Numbered from the stretch's first letter, positions 40,048-48,746 are shown. The stretch: DNA of 64,000 bases from Pseudoroseomonas cervicalis (GCF_030818485.1 NZ_JAUTAJ010000002.1:62001-126000); one strand, 5' to 3'. Numbers and translations are program-made. The notes: generated from the sequence alone by a model not told the origin.

Positions 40048-40917
40048 ATGCTGCTGCTCCAGCTTTTCCTCAGCGGCCTGCAGACCGGCGCCATCTATGC
40101 GCTGACGGCGGCGGGATTCGCGCTGATCTTCGGTGCCACGCGCATCTTCCATGTCGCGCATGGCGCCGCCTTCGCCCTTGCAGGCTATGCCTTCCTCGCC
40201 AGCACCGAGGCGGGGCTGCCCTGGCTGTTCGGCATCCTGCTGGCGCTGGTGCTGGCCATCGGCTTCGGCCTGTTCATGGACGCGGCGATCTACCGGCCGA
40301 TCCAGCGGCATGAAGGCTCCTTCTTCACCGTCTTCGTCGCCGCCTTCGGCATGTCGATCGTGATGCAGAGCCTGATCGAGCTGGGCTTCGGCCGCGGCTT
40401 CGTGGTGGTCTCCACCCCGCTGACGCGGGCGCGGGAGGTGCTGCCGGGCCTCTACCTGGCCGATGTCTTCTGGGTGGCGCTTGGCACGGCGCTGCTGCTC
40501 TTCGCGGCGGTGACGCTGTTCCTGGAGCGCAGCCGCGCCGGCACCGGCCTGCGCGCCCTGTCGGAAAATCCCGAGCTGCTGCGCGCCTTCGGCCTGTCCT
40601 CGCGCCGGCTGTCGATGCTGGCCTTCGCGCTGGGCTCGGCGTTGGTGGTGCCGGGCGCGGTGCTGACCGCCATCACCTCCGGCCTGCAGCCGGCGATCGC
40701 GGCGCAGGTCATGCTGGTCAGCCTGGCGGCCGCCGTGGTGGGCGGCATTGGCAGTCTGCGCGGCGCGGCACTGGCCGGGCTGCTGCTGGGCGTCGTCGAG
40801 AATCTTGTCGTCGCCGTGCTGGACACGCAATGGAGCGCGGCGGCCGGCTTCGTGGTGCTCTTCGCCTTCATCCTGTTCAGGCCGAGCGGTCTGTTCGGCC
40901 AGGCGGTGGCAAGATGA
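40048..40917 (+). CDS. livH: ABC transporter permease, LivH family
   Basis: 289 residues, start four bases after the binding-protein stop. Typical LivH opening LQLFLSGLQTGAIYALTAAGFALIFGATRIFHVAHGAAFALAGYAF, the substrate-path helix with an 'I-F-x-V-A-H-G' motif. Then about eight helices in all, the coupling segment SRAGTGLRALSENPELLRAFGL for the ATPases, and a final helix set ending LFAFILFRPSGLFG. Forms the channel with LivM. Its stop overlaps the livM start (ATGA). Confidence 0.92.
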   Translation: MLLLQLFLSGLQTGAIYALTAAGFALIFGATRIFHVAHGAAFALAGYAFLASTEAGLPWLFGILLALVLAIGFGLFMDAAIYRPIQRHEGSFFTVFVAAFGMSIVMQSLIELGFGRGFVVVSTPLTRAREVLPGLYLADVFWVALGTALLLFAAVTLFLERSRAGTGLRALSENPELLRAFGLSSRRLSMLAFALGSALVVPGAVLTAITSGLQPAIAAQVMLVSLAAAVVGGIGSLRGAALAGLLLGVVENLVVAVLDTQWSAAAGFVVLFAFILFRPSGLFGQAVAR

Positions 40918-41792
40918 TCGCCTATCTGCTGAACCTGGCGACGCTGGCCACCATCTTCGGCATCCTGGCCGCCAGCCTCAACCTGCTGATCGGCTATGCC
41001 GGCATCTTCAGCATCGCCCATGCGGTGTTCTTCGGCCTGGGCGCCTATGCGGGCGCGCAGCTGGCCCTGCTCTGGGTTCCGGATGTGCTGCTGGCCTGCC
41101 TGGTGGGTGCGGCGCTGTCCGGCGCGCTGTCGCTCTGCCTGGCGCTGCCGGCGCTGCGCGTGCGCGGCGAGTATTTCGTTGCCGCCAGCCTCGGGCTGCA
41201 GATGATGGCCGTCACCGTCTTTTCGGAAGCGCATGCGCTGACCGGCGGGCATGGCGGGCTGGTGGGCATCCCGCCGGCGACGCTGCTCGGCCTCGACCTC
41301 GCCGATCCGGCGCGCTTCCTGGCCCTCTGCCTGGTCTTGCTGGGCGGCGCGCTGCTGCTGATCCGCCTGCTGATGCGCGGCAGCTTCGGCCGTGCGCTGA
41401 TGGCCATCCGTGACAGCGAAAGCGCGGCCGAGGCCTTCGGCAAGGATGTGCGGGCGCTGAAGACGCTGGCCGTGGCGCTGGGCTGTTCCCTGGCCGGCGT
41501 CGCCGGCGCGCTCTTCGCCTTCTACATGGCCTTCGTCAATGTCGAGAGCTTCACGCTGGAACAGTCGATCCTGGTGATGGCCATGGTCATCATCGGCGGC
41601 ACGGCGACGCTGGCCGGGCCGCTGATCGGCGTGCTGCTGCTGCTGCTGTTGCCGGCGGGGCTCTCCTTCCTGCCCTTCATCCCGCCGACGCAGATCGGCG
41701 CGGTGCAGCAGCTGGTCTATGGCCTGGCCATGGTGCTGCTGATGATCTATCGCCCGGCGGGTCTCGCCGGCCTCGCCACGGGGCGCCGCTGA
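40914..41792 (+). CDS. livM: ABC transporter permease, LivM family
   Basis: 292 residues from an ATG inside the livH stop. The opening ATIFGILAASLNLLIGYAGIFSIAHAVFFGLGAYAG is the LivM counterpart of the LivH motif (GYAG-x-x-S-x-x-H). FGRALMAIRDSESAAEAFGKDVRALKTLAVALGCSLAGVAGALF is the ATPase-coupling region, and SFLPFIPPTQIGAVQQLVYGLAMVLLMIYRPAGL ends the protein. Its last base is the first base of livG (TGATG-type overlap). Confidence 0.92.
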   Translation: MIAYLLNLATLATIFGILAASLNLLIGYAGIFSIAHAVFFGLGAYAGAQLALLWVPDVLLACLVGAALSGALSLCLALPALRVRGEYFVAASLGLQMMAVTVFSEAHALTGGHGGLVGIPPATLLGLDLADPARFLALCLVLLGGALLLIRLLMRGSFGRALMAIRDSESAAEAFGKDVRALKTLAVALGCSLAGVAGALFAFYMAFVNVESFTLEQSILVMAMVIIGGTATLAGPLIGVLLLLLLPAGLSFLPFIPPTQIGAVQQLVYGLAMVLLMIYRPAGLAGLATGRR

Positions 41793-42541
41793 TGCAGCCC
41801 GCCCCGCTCAGCGTGCGCGGCCTCGACAAGCATTTCGGCGGCGTCGCCGCGGTTCAGAAGGTCGATCTGGAGCTGCGCCCCGGCATCACCACCGCCCTGG
41901 TCGGCCCGAACGGCGCCGGCAAGACCACCGTCTTCAACCTGATCACCGGCCATATCGCTCCCGATGCGGGGGAGGTGCTGCTGGATGGGCAGGATGTGCG
42001 CGGCGTCGCGCCGCATCGCCTGGCGCGGCGCGGCATCGCCCGCTCCTTCCAGGATCTGCGCCTGTTTGCGCGGATGAGCGTGCGCGACAATGTGCGCGCC
42101 GCGATCGAGCCCGTCTCCTGGTTCTGGCAGCCCGGGGGCCGCAAGGCCGCCGCCGCGCGGGAGGAGGCCGTGCAGCAGGCGCTGGAACGCACGGGCCTTG
42201 CCGGCCTGGCCGAGGCGCGCGCCGCCGACCTCGCCTATGCCGAGCGCAAATTCCTGTCCGTTGCCCGCATCCTGGCGACGGGCGCGCGCATCTGGCTGCT
42301 GGACGAGCCCGCCTCCGGCCTCGACCCGCAATCGCGCGCCCGCTTCGTGCGGCTGGTGCGGGAGGCGGTGGCCGAGGGTGTGACCATCTGCCTGATCGAG
42401 CACAATCTGGACATCGTCACGGAACTGGCCGACCGCATCGCCTTCCTCGACCGCGGTGCCAAGCTGGCGGAGGGCGAGCCGCAGGCCATCCTGCGCGACC
42501 CGAAGCTGATCGCCATCTATTTCGGGGAGCGCCGGACATGA
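41792..42541 (+). CDS. livG: ABC transporter ATPase, LivG family
   Basis: 249 residues. Walker A GPNGAGKTTVFNLITG near 36-45, Q-loop RSFQDLRLFARMSVRDNV, signature region AADLAYAERKFLSVARILATG (LivG proteins often have a weak LSGG), Walker B IWLLDEPASGLDPQSR, switch His in CLIEHNLDIVTELADRI. The signature helix reads DLAYAERKFLSVAR, lacking a clear LSGGQ, which departs somewhat from E. coli LivG. Overlaps livF by 4 nt. Cytosolic motor of the importer. Confidence 0.92.
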   Translation: MQPAPLSVRGLDKHFGGVAAVQKVDLELRPGITTALVGPNGAGKTTVFNLITGHIAPDAGEVLLDGQDVRGVAPHRLARRGIARSFQDLRLFARMSVRDNVRAAIEPVSWFWQPGGRKAAAAREEAVQQALERTGLAGLAEARAADLAYAERKFLSVARILATGARIWLLDEPASGLDPQSRARFVRLVREAVAEGVTICLIEHNLDIVTELADRIAFLDRGAKLAEGEPQAILRDPKLIAIYFGERRT

Positions 42542-43257
42542 GCGGCATCGCTGTTCCCGCGCTCGCCATGCAGGGCCTCGCCGCCGGCTATGGCGGGCGC
42601 GAGGTGCTAAGCGGCCTCGACCTTGCCCTGCCGCAGGGCGAGGTGCTCTGCCTGGTCGGCCATAATGGCGCCGGCAAGTCGACGCTGATGAAGCTTCTCT
42701 TCGGGCTGCACGCGCCCTCGGCCGGCGAGATCCGTCTGCGCGGCACGCCGCTGCGGCCCCGGCCGGAGGCGATGGCGCGCGAGGGTGTCGCCTATGTGCC
42801 GGAGGGCAGGGGCGTCTTCCCCGGCCTCAGCGTGCGCGAGAATTTCCTGCTGGCGCTCTGGTCCGGTGGGCTGGAGGGGGCGGAGGCCGAGGCGCGCACC
42901 GAGGAGGTGCTGACCATCCTGCCGCGCATCCGTGAATTCTGGACGCGCCGCGCCGGCACCCTCTCGGGCGGGCAGCAGCAGATGGTCTCGGTCGGGCGCG
43001 CGCTGCTGTCGCGCCCCTCCATCCTGCTGCTGGACGAGCCCTCGATCGGCCTGGCGCCGAAGACCTTCCAGGATCTGATGGCGCCGATCCGCGCAAGGCA
43101 GCAGGAGACGGGCATGTCGATCCTGCTGGTGGAGCAGAATGTCGGCGAGGCCTTCGCCGTCTCCGACCGTGTCGCCGTGATGAAATCCGGCCGCGTGATC
43201 TTCGAGGGCGTGCCCGCCGACCTCGCCGACACCGCGCGGCTGATGGACATGTTCTGA
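42538..43257 (+). CDS. livF: ABC transporter ATPase, LivF family
   Basis: 239 residues. Walker A GHNGAGKSTLMKLLFG, the LivF-type segment GVAYVPEGRGVFPGLSVRENFLLAL, signature LSGGQQQMVSVGRALLSRP, Walker B ILLLDEPSIGLAPKTFQDLM and SILLVEQNVGEAFAVSDRVAVMKSG. All canonical for LivF. Completes the five-subunit importer; a gap of only 12 bp leads to the catabolic genes. Confidence 0.93.
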   Translation: MSGIAVPALAMQGLAAGYGGREVLSGLDLALPQGEVLCLVGHNGAGKSTLMKLLFGLHAPSAGEIRLRGTPLRPRPEAMAREGVAYVPEGRGVFPGLSVRENFLLALWSGGLEGAEAEARTEEVLTILPRIREFWTRRAGTLSGGQQQMVSVGRALLSRPSILLLDEPSIGLAPKTFQDLMAPIRARQQETGMSILLVEQNVGEAFAVSDRVAVMKSGRVIFEGVPADLADTARLMDMF

Positions 43258-43269
43258 AGGAGCCCAAGC

Positions 43270-43563
43270 ATGCTGTTCCACGTCGCCATGCAGGTGCGCC
43301 TGCCGCCCGACATGCCGGCCGACCGCGCCGATGCGCTGAAATCGCGCGAGAAGGCGGTGGCCCAGGAGATCCAGCGCCAGGGCAAATGGCCGCATCTGTG
43401 GCGCGTCGCCGGCCGCTACGCCAATATCTCGATCTTCGACGTGGCGGACAATGACGAGCTGCACGGCCTGCTCTCCAGCCTGCCGCTGTTTCCCTATATG
43501 GACATCACGGTGACGCCGCTGGCGCAGCACCCCTCGGCCCTGCCGGCGGAGGCGCGGACATGA
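43270..43563 (+). CDS. Muconolactone delta-isomerase-like protein
   Basis: 97 residues, the exact size of muconolactone isomerase (CatC). AAGGAG lies upstream of the ATG. Sequence features match: MLFHVAMQVRLPPDM at the start, REKAVAQEIQRQGKWPHLWRVAGRYANISIFDVADNDELHGLLSSLPLFPYMDI in outline (L-W-R-x-x-G-x-Y, the P-L-F-P-Y-M end). CatC moves the double bond of (+)-muconolactone to give 3-oxoadipate enol-lactone in catechol degradation. No catA or catB is in the window, so it may act on a related lactone. Its stop overlaps the SMP-30 start. Confidence 0.85.
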   Translation: MLFHVAMQVRLPPDMPADRADALKSREKAVAQEIQRQGKWPHLWRVAGRYANISIFDVADNDELHGLLSSLPLFPYMDITVTPLAQHPSALPAEART

Positions 43564-44480
43564 GCGGGATGCGCATCCTGGCCGAGGGGCTGCGTTTCCC
43601 CGAGGGCCCCGTCGCCTTCGCCGATGGCAGCGTGGCGCTGGTGGAGCTGGAGGCGAAGCGCATCACCCGCATCGCCGCGGATGGGGCGAAGAGCACCATC
43701 GCCACCGTCGATGGCGCGCCGAACGGGCTGGCGGTCGGTTCGGATGGCGCGCTCTATCTCTGCAACAATGGCGGCTTCGCCTGGCATGAGGAGGAGGGGC
43801 TGCTGCGCCCCTCCGGGCAGGCGGCCGATTATTCCGGCGGGCGGATCGAGCGCATCGACCCCGCCACCGGCGCCATCACCCGGCTTTACGACAGCTGCGA
43901 CGGCGTGCCGCTGAAGGGGCCGAACGATTTGGTCTTCGACGGCAAGGGCGGCTTCTGGTTCACCGATCTCGGCAAGGTGCGGGCGCGCGACCGCGACCAT
44001 GGCGGTGTCTACTGGGCGGCCGAGGATGGTTCGCGCATCGTCGAGGCCGCCTATCCGGTCTTTGGCGGCGGCAATGGCATCGGCCTGTCGCCGGATGGCG
44101 AAGTGCTCTATGTGGCGGAGACCGAGACCGGGCGGCTCTGGGCCTGGGACATTCTGGGTCCCGGGCGGCTGCGCAAGGCGCCCTGGCCCAGCGTGCATGG
44201 CGGGCGGCTGCTCTGCCAGTTTCCGGGCTTCCGGCGGCTGGACAGCCTGGCCGTCGCCGCCTCGGGCAATGTGGTGGTGGCCACATTGGTCAGTGGGGAG
44301 ATCACCACGGTCTCGCCGGCCGGGGATATTCTGGAGGTGGTGACGATGCCCGACCGCATGCCCACCAATATCTGCTTCGGCGGGGCGGATCTGCGCACCG
44401 CCTATGTGACGCTGTCCACCACCGGGCGGCTGGCGGTGCTGCCCTGGTCCGAGCCGGGGCTGCACCTGGCCTATGGCTGA
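43560..44480 (+). CDS. SMP-30/gluconolactonase family lactone hydrolase
   Basis: 306 residues, six-bladed beta-propeller calcium/zinc lactonase. Metal ligands of the family are in place: Glu in LRFPEGPVAF near residue 16, Asn in KGPNDLVFDGKGGFWFTD, and Asp in GIGLSPDGEVLYVAETETGRLWAW. A histidine-containing blade (GGFAWHEEEGLL) may line the pocket. It probably opens a sugar or aromatic-derived lactone in the cytosol. It overlaps the preceding isomerase gene by 4 nt, tying the two reactions together. Confidence 0.88.
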   Translation: MSGMRILAEGLRFPEGPVAFADGSVALVELEAKRITRIAADGAKSTIATVDGAPNGLAVGSDGALYLCNNGGFAWHEEEGLLRPSGQAADYSGGRIERIDPATGAITRLYDSCDGVPLKGPNDLVFDGKGGFWFTDLGKVRARDRDHGGVYWAAEDGSRIVEAAYPVFGGGNGIGLSPDGEVLYVAETETGRLWAWDILGPGRLRKAPWPSVHGGRLLCQFPGFRRLDSLAVAASGNVVVATLVSGEITTVSPAGDILEVVTMPDRMPTNICFGGADLRTAYVTLSTTGRLAVLPWSEPGLHLAYG

Positions 44481-44496
44481 GATGACGGAGAGAGCC

Positions 44497-45411
44497 GTGA
44501 CCGAAAGAACCCTGCCCCCGCTGCCGCAGGCGCGGCTGCCCCAGGCCCAGGTGCCGGGGCTGATGCATCGCCGGGTGGGGGAGATCGTGGTCAGCGCCGT
44601 CAGCGACGGTTTCCTGAACGGCTCCAACGCCACGCTGCAGAACATCGCGCAGGAGGAGGTGGCGGCCATGCTGGTCGGCGCCTTCCGCCCGACGCCGCGG
44701 CGCACCGCCATCAACACCTTCCTGGTCTGGTCGGCCGGGCGGGTGGCGCTGATCGACACCGGCTGCGGCCCGCATCTGCAGCCCTCCGCCGGCAAGCTGT
44801 TTGCCCATCTGGCGGCCGCCGGGGTGCCGCCGGAAGCGGTGGACACGGTGCTGATGACGCATCTGCACCCCGACCACGCCAATGGCCTGACCGATGTGCA
44901 TGGCGAGGCGCTGTTCCCGCATGCCGAGCTGGCGCTGCACGAGGCCGAGCTGGCCTATTGGCGGGACGAGGCCGCCGCCGCCCGCGCCGCCGCCAGCGGC
45001 CAGGGCGTGCCCTATTTCGCCGCCGCCCAGGCGCAGCTCGCCCCCTATCGCGACCGGCTGAAGCCCTTCGTCGATGGGGCGGCGCTGTTCCCGGGTGTCA
45101 CGGCGGTGCATCTGCCCGGCCATACCCCCGGCCATTGCGGCTTCCGCATCAGCTCGGGCCAGGAGCAGCTGCTGATCTGGGGCGACATCGTGCATGTGCC
45201 GGAGGTGCAGGTGCCGCGCCCCGAGGTGACCATGCAATTCGATGTCGAGCCGGAGCTGGCCATCGCCACGCGCCGCCGCGCCTTCGACATGGTGGCGCGT
45301 GACCGGCTGCTGGTGGCGGGCATGCATCTGCACTTCCCGGGCTATGCGCATCTGCTGCGCGAGGGCCAGGGCTATCGCCTGCTGCCCGAGGCCTTCCGGC
45401 TGGAGTTCTGA
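44497..45411 (+). CDS. Metallo-beta-lactamase-fold hydrolase (AttM/lactonase-like)
   Basis: 304 residues from a GTG preceded by GGAGAG; ATG 44473, overlapping the SMP-30 stop, is the alternative. The metal-binding motif THLHPDHANGL (H122, H124, D126, H127) follows VALIDTGCG, a later His is in GHTPGHCGFRI, then an Asp in WGDIVHVPEVQ and a final His in VAGMHLHFPGY. The overall pattern resembles AHL-lactonase/AttM-like and methyl-parathion-hydrolase-like enzymes. With the SMP-30 protein it makes two lactone-type hydrolases in one operon. Could be quorum-quenching, but the catabolic context makes a pathway lactone more likely. Confidence 0.87.
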   Translation: MTERTLPPLPQARLPQAQVPGLMHRRVGEIVVSAVSDGFLNGSNATLQNIAQEEVAAMLVGAFRPTPRRTAINTFLVWSAGRVALIDTGCGPHLQPSAGKLFAHLAAAGVPPEAVDTVLMTHLHPDHANGLTDVHGEALFPHAELALHEAELAYWRDEAAAARAAASGQGVPYFAAAQAQLAPYRDRLKPFVDGAALFPGVTAVHLPGHTPGHCGFRISSGQEQLLIWGDIVHVPEVQVPRPEVTMQFDVEPELAIATRRRAFDMVARDRLLVAGMHLHFPGYAHLLREGQGYRLLPEAFRLEF

Positions 45412-45481
45412 GCCGGCGGGCGCGGCAAAGTGAAGCCCGCGCCCCTGGCCCGCCGGCCCTGGCCAGGGCTAGGCCGTGGGC

Positions 45482-46213
45482 ATGACCATCGACGAGGCGG
45501 CTGGCCCGGCCGTCCCCCCGCCCGCTTCTCCTCCGCCGCCCAGGGCAGCACCCTCGGCCGGGCCGTTGATGCTCGGCCTGCTGCTTCTGCTGCTGCTGAC
45601 CGGGCCGTTCGGCTGGCTGGCCGCCCTTGGCGCCGGCATCGCGCTCTGGGCGCTGCTGCCGCAGGCGCTGGCCGTGCTGGGCATGGGCACGCTGTATCTG
45701 CTGGCCGGGCAGGGGCCGCCGGGTGGGCGTGGCTGGGGCGCCCTGGCCTGGGGCGGCGGCGGCGCCTGCGTGGCGGCTGTGCCGGTCGCGCTGGCCCTGG
45801 TCGTCTTCCCCTGGCTGGAAGACCGGCTCATGCCCCTTCTGCCCCGGCTGCTCACCCTGGCGGATCTGGCCTGGCTGGCGCTGGTCGCCGCCGCGCCGCT
45901 CTGGCTGCCGGGGCGGGCGCGCTGGGCGGGGCCGCTGCTGGCCCTGGCCACCGGCACCTCCTGGCTGGTCGCCATGCCGACGGGCCTGCTGCTGGGCGTG
46001 TCGGAGGGCGGGATCCTGGCCTTGCCGCTGTTCCTGCTGGGCCTGGCGGGGGGCGTTTTTCTGGTGCTGGGCCTCGGGCTGATCCTGGCCGCGCCACCCT
46101 GGGCGCTGCGGCATCGCTGGCCGGTGTGGCGCAGCCTGTCGGCCTTGGCGCTGCTGCTCATGGCGCTGCGCCTGCTGGTGATCGCCGCCGGCTGGCGGCC
46201 CTTCGGCAGCTGA
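45482..46213 (+). CDS. Hypothetical membrane protein
   Basis: 243 residues from ATG 45482 (GTG 45476 possible). A Pro/Ala-rich cytosolic N-terminus of ~30 residues is followed by six to seven Leu/Ala/Gly-rich hydrophobic segments: LMLGLLLLLLLTGPFGWLAAL, LLPQALAVLGMGTLYLLAG, CVAAVPVALALVVFPWLED, LADLAWLALVAAAPLWLPG, LLALATGTSWLVAMPTGLLLG, LPLFLLGLAGGVFLVLGLG and SLSALALLLMALRLLVIAAG. No known motif. The gap to glucokinase is 77 bp. Function unknown. Confidence 0.7.
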   Translation: MTIDEAAGPAVPPPASPPPPRAAPSAGPLMLGLLLLLLLTGPFGWLAALGAGIALWALLPQALAVLGMGTLYLLAGQGPPGGRGWGALAWGGGGACVAAVPVALALVVFPWLEDRLMPLLPRLLTLADLAWLALVAAAPLWLPGRARWAGPLLALATGTSWLVAMPTGLLLGVSEGGILALPLFLLGLAGGVFLVLGLGLILAAPPWALRHRWPVWRSLSALALLLMALRLLVIAAGWRPFGS

Positions 46214-46290
46214 CAGGCCGGTCCCGCGTTGACTTTGCCGCGGACCGGGGCGACCCCATCTGCAACCGGAGCGGCAGCAGGAGAGGATGA

Positions 46291-47235
46291 ATGGCGGAGA
46301 CCGTCACGCGGCTGATCGGCGATATCGGCGGCACCCATGCGCGTTTCGCGCTGTGCAATCCGGGCGGCCCGCCGCGCGAGGAGCGCAAGCTGCTGGTGGC
46401 CGAGCATGCCGGTCTGGTCGAGGCGGCCGCCGAATATCTGCAGGGGCGGCGGGTGCAGGAGGCGGTCTTCGCCGTCGCCACCCCGGTGCTGGGCGATGAG
46501 GTCGCCTTCACCAACAGCTCCTGGCGCTTCTCCATCCGCGCCGCCGAGGCCGCGCTGGCGGTGGACCGGCTGGTCATCATCAATGATTTCGTGGCCCAGG
46601 CCTCGGCCGTGCCGCTGCTGCAGGGCGAGGATCTGGCGCCGCTGAAGCAGGGTCCGGTCCGCGATGGCGCGCCGCGGCTGGTGATCGGGCCGGGCACCGG
46701 CCTCGGCGTCGCCTTCCTGATCGACCAGGGCGGCCGGCCCCGCGTGCTGCCAAGCGAAGGCGGCCATGCCTCCTTCGCGCCGCAGGATGAGGAACAGGAC
46801 GCGCTGCTGCGCCATCTGCGACAGCACCATGGCGGGCATGTCTCGGCCGAGCGCGCCGTCTCCGGCCCCGGCCTGCTGGCCATCGCGCAATATCTCGCGG
46901 CCCAGGCGGGGGAGGGGGCGCCGCGCTTCGCCGACCCGCATGACGTCTCGGCCGGGGCCGAGCGCGGCTGCCCGGTCAGCCTGCAGGCCATTTCGCTGTT
47001 CTGCGGGCTGCTGGGCGGGGTGATGGGCAATCTGGCGCTGTCGCTGCTGACCGAGGGCGGCGTCTATCTGACCGGCGGCCTGGCCCGCGCCCTGCGCCCG
47101 CTGCTGGATCGCGACGCGCTGCAGCGCGGCTTCACCGGCAAGGGCCGCTTCGGCACGCTGCTGCAGCGCATCCCCATCACCCAGGTGGTGCGGCCGCATA
47201 CCGGGCTGCTGGGGGCCGCCGCCTACCATCTCTGA
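46291..47235 (+). CDS. glk: Glucokinase
   Basis: Phosphorylates glucose with ATP. 314 residues, bacterial Glk of the E. coli type. The ATP-site phosphate motif is LIGDIGGTHARFALC, the catalytic Asp is in VIINDFVAQASAVPLL, the adenosine motif region VIGPGTGLGVAFLI, then LPSEGGHASFAPQDEEQ and ERAVSGPGLLAIAQ, and a C-terminal LTEGGVYLTGGLARALRP. A GGAGAGG ribosome site precedes the ATG. Cytosolic; feeds Entner-Doudoroff or glycan precursor synthesis. Confidence 0.93.
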   Translation: MAETVTRLIGDIGGTHARFALCNPGGPPREERKLLVAEHAGLVEAAAEYLQGRRVQEAVFAVATPVLGDEVAFTNSSWRFSIRAAEAALAVDRLVIINDFVAQASAVPLLQGEDLAPLKQGPVRDGAPRLVIGPGTGLGVAFLIDQGGRPRVLPSEGGHASFAPQDEEQDALLRHLRQHHGGHVSAERAVSGPGLLAIAQYLAAQAGEGAPRFADPHDVSAGAERGCPVSLQAISLFCGLLGGVMGNLALSLLTEGGVYLTGGLARALRPLLDRDALQRGFTGKGRFGTLLQRIPITQVVRPHTGLLGAAAYHL

Positions 47236-47323
47236 TCGGCCGCCGGCCCGGCTTGCGCATCGGCGCGGCCGGGCCATCATGCGCGCCTCATCCCCGGCAC
47301 TTCAGGGGAGGCAGGAGGTTGGC

Positions 47324-48553
47324 ATGACGTCTTATCTGTTCACCGGCGGCCCGGTCCTCGACCCGCGCCAGGGCGTGCTGCGCGAGGGGCTGGAGGTGCT
47401 GGTGGAGGGCGGGCGGATCCGCGAGGTGTCCGACACCCCGATCCGCAGCCCCAGCGCCGAGCGGGTCGAGCTGCGCGGCCGCACCCTGATGCCGGGGCTG
47501 ATCGACGCGCATGTGCATGTCATCGCCTCGCAGGTCGATCTGGCCGCCAATGCCATGCAGCCTTCCTCGCTGGCGACTCTGCGCGCGGCGAAGGTGATGC
47601 GCGGCATGCTGCTGCGCGGCTTCACCACGGTGCGCGATGTCGGCGGTGCCGATGCGGGCCTGGCCCAGGCGGTGGAGGAAGGGCTGGTGGAGTCGCCCCG
47701 CCTGGTGGTCTGCGGCAAGGCGCTGAGCCAGACCGGTGGACACGCCGATCTGCGCCCGCGCTTCGACGACCGGCCGGGCATGTTCGCCGAGCGGGTCGGC
47801 GCGCTGGGCCGCGTCTGCGATGGCGTCGATGCGGTGCGGCAGGCGGCGCGGCAGGAGCTGCGGGCGGGCGCGCAATTCATCAAGGTGATGGCCAATGGCG
47901 GCGTCGCCTCGCCCTCCGACCCGATCCATGCGCTGGGCTATTCGCGCGAGGAGCTGATCGCCATCGTCGAGGAGGCGGCGAATTTCGGCACCTATGTCTC
48001 GGCGCATCTCTACACCGACGCGGCGATCCGCCGTGCCGTCGAATGCGGCATCCATTCGCTCGAGCATTGCAACATGATCACGGCGGAGACCGCCGGCTTC
48101 GCGGCGGAGAAGGGTGCCGTCGCGGTGCCGACGCTGGTCACCTATGAGGCGCTGGCGCGCGAGGGCGCCTCGCTCGGGCTGAAGCCGGATTCGGTCGCCA
48201 AGATCGAGACGGTGCGGCGCTCCGGCCTCGAATCCCTCTCGATCATGCGCGAGGCGGGGCTGGCCATGGCCTATGGCTCCGACCTGCTGGGCGAGATGCA
48301 CAAATACCAGCTGCTGGAGTTCGAGCTGCGCGGACGGGTGATGCCGGCGGCCGAGGTGATCGCCAGCGCCACCATCGTGGCGGCGAAGCTGTGCGGGCTG
48401 GAGGGCGAGGTGGGCGAGATCATCCCCGGCGCCAGCGCCGACCTGCTGGTGATCGAGGGCGACCCGCTGCGCGATCTCGGCCTGCTGCACCGGGAGGAAG
48501 GCGCGCTGAAGGCGATCCTGCGCGAGGGTCGTTTCGTTCACCGCATCGATTGA
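47324..48553 (+). CDS. Amidohydrolase (imidazolonepropionase/prolidase-like, Sgx9260 type)
   Basis: 409 residues from an ATG with AGGAGGT upstream; the earlier in-frame codons are not convincing. The metal-dependent amidohydrolase barrel is shown by LIDAHVHVIAS (HxH), FIKVMANGGVAS (Lys for the bridging carbamate), YVSAHLYTDAAIRRAVECGIHSLEHCNMI (two His) and AMAYGSDLLGEMHKY (Asp). An N-terminal and C-terminal beta-sandwich flank the barrel (LLVIEGDPLRDLGLL). Closest in wording to Xaa-Pro dipeptidase/arginine carboxypeptidase-type amidohydrolases. Substrate not predicted. Followed by a strong terminator. Confidence 0.9.
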   Translation: MTSYLFTGGPVLDPRQGVLREGLEVLVEGGRIREVSDTPIRSPSAERVELRGRTLMPGLIDAHVHVIASQVDLAANAMQPSSLATLRAAKVMRGMLLRGFTTVRDVGGADAGLAQAVEEGLVESPRLVVCGKALSQTGGHADLRPRFDDRPGMFAERVGALGRVCDGVDAVRQAARQELRAGAQFIKVMANGGVASPSDPIHALGYSREELIAIVEEAANFGTYVSAHLYTDAAIRRAVECGIHSLEHCNMITAETAGFAAEKGAVAVPTLVTYEALAREGASLGLKPDSVAKIETVRRSGLESLSIMREAGLAMAYGSDLLGEMHKYQLLEFELRGRVMPAAEVIASATIVAAKLCGLEGEVGEIIPGASADLLVIEGDPLRDLGLLHREEGALKAILREGRFVHRID

Positions 48554-48589
48554 TGCGGCGAAGCATGGCTTGAACCGGGCCGCGCCAAC

Positions 48590-48621
48590 AACTCCGGAGC
48601 CGAAAGGTTCCGGAGTTTTTG
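48590..48621 (+). terminator. Rho-independent terminator with GAAA tetraloop
   Basis: AACTCCGGAGCC and GGTTCCGGAGTT form a 12-bp stem (one G-U pair) capped by a GAAA tetraloop, followed by TTTTTGTTTGATTTTTT. A textbook intrinsic terminator for the amidohydrolase transcript. Confidence 0.92.
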
Positions 48622-48707
48622 TTTGATTTTTTCTGAGAGAGATGACCGCTTTTTATTGGCCGCATGCTGAAAACATGGCGGTGGTCAAGCCGTTCTTCCT
48701 GGCACAA

Positions 48708-48725
48708 GGCCCCGAAAGAGGGGCC
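48708..48725 (+). other. Hairpin in the leader of the PepSY-like gene
   Basis: GGCCCC (48708-48713), loop GAAAGA, GGGGCC (48720-48725). No T-tract follows; the AAGGGAG ribosome site lies 9 bp downstream and the start at 48747. Could be an mRNA-stabilising or translation-modulating leader element. Confidence 0.35.
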
Positions 48726-48746
48726 ATGACCATAAGGGAGACCAGC

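Noticed and set aside
43270..45411. A complete beta-ketoadipate (catechol) pathway
   Set aside because: Only the isomerase-like protein fits. There is no catechol dioxygenase, cycloisomerase, enol-lactone hydrolase of the PcaD type or CoA transferase in the window.
44497..45411. Naming the MBL-fold protein an AHL lactonase
   Set aside because: The metal motif is shared by many hydrolases. Operon context points to a catabolic lactone, and no LuxI/LuxR gene is nearby.
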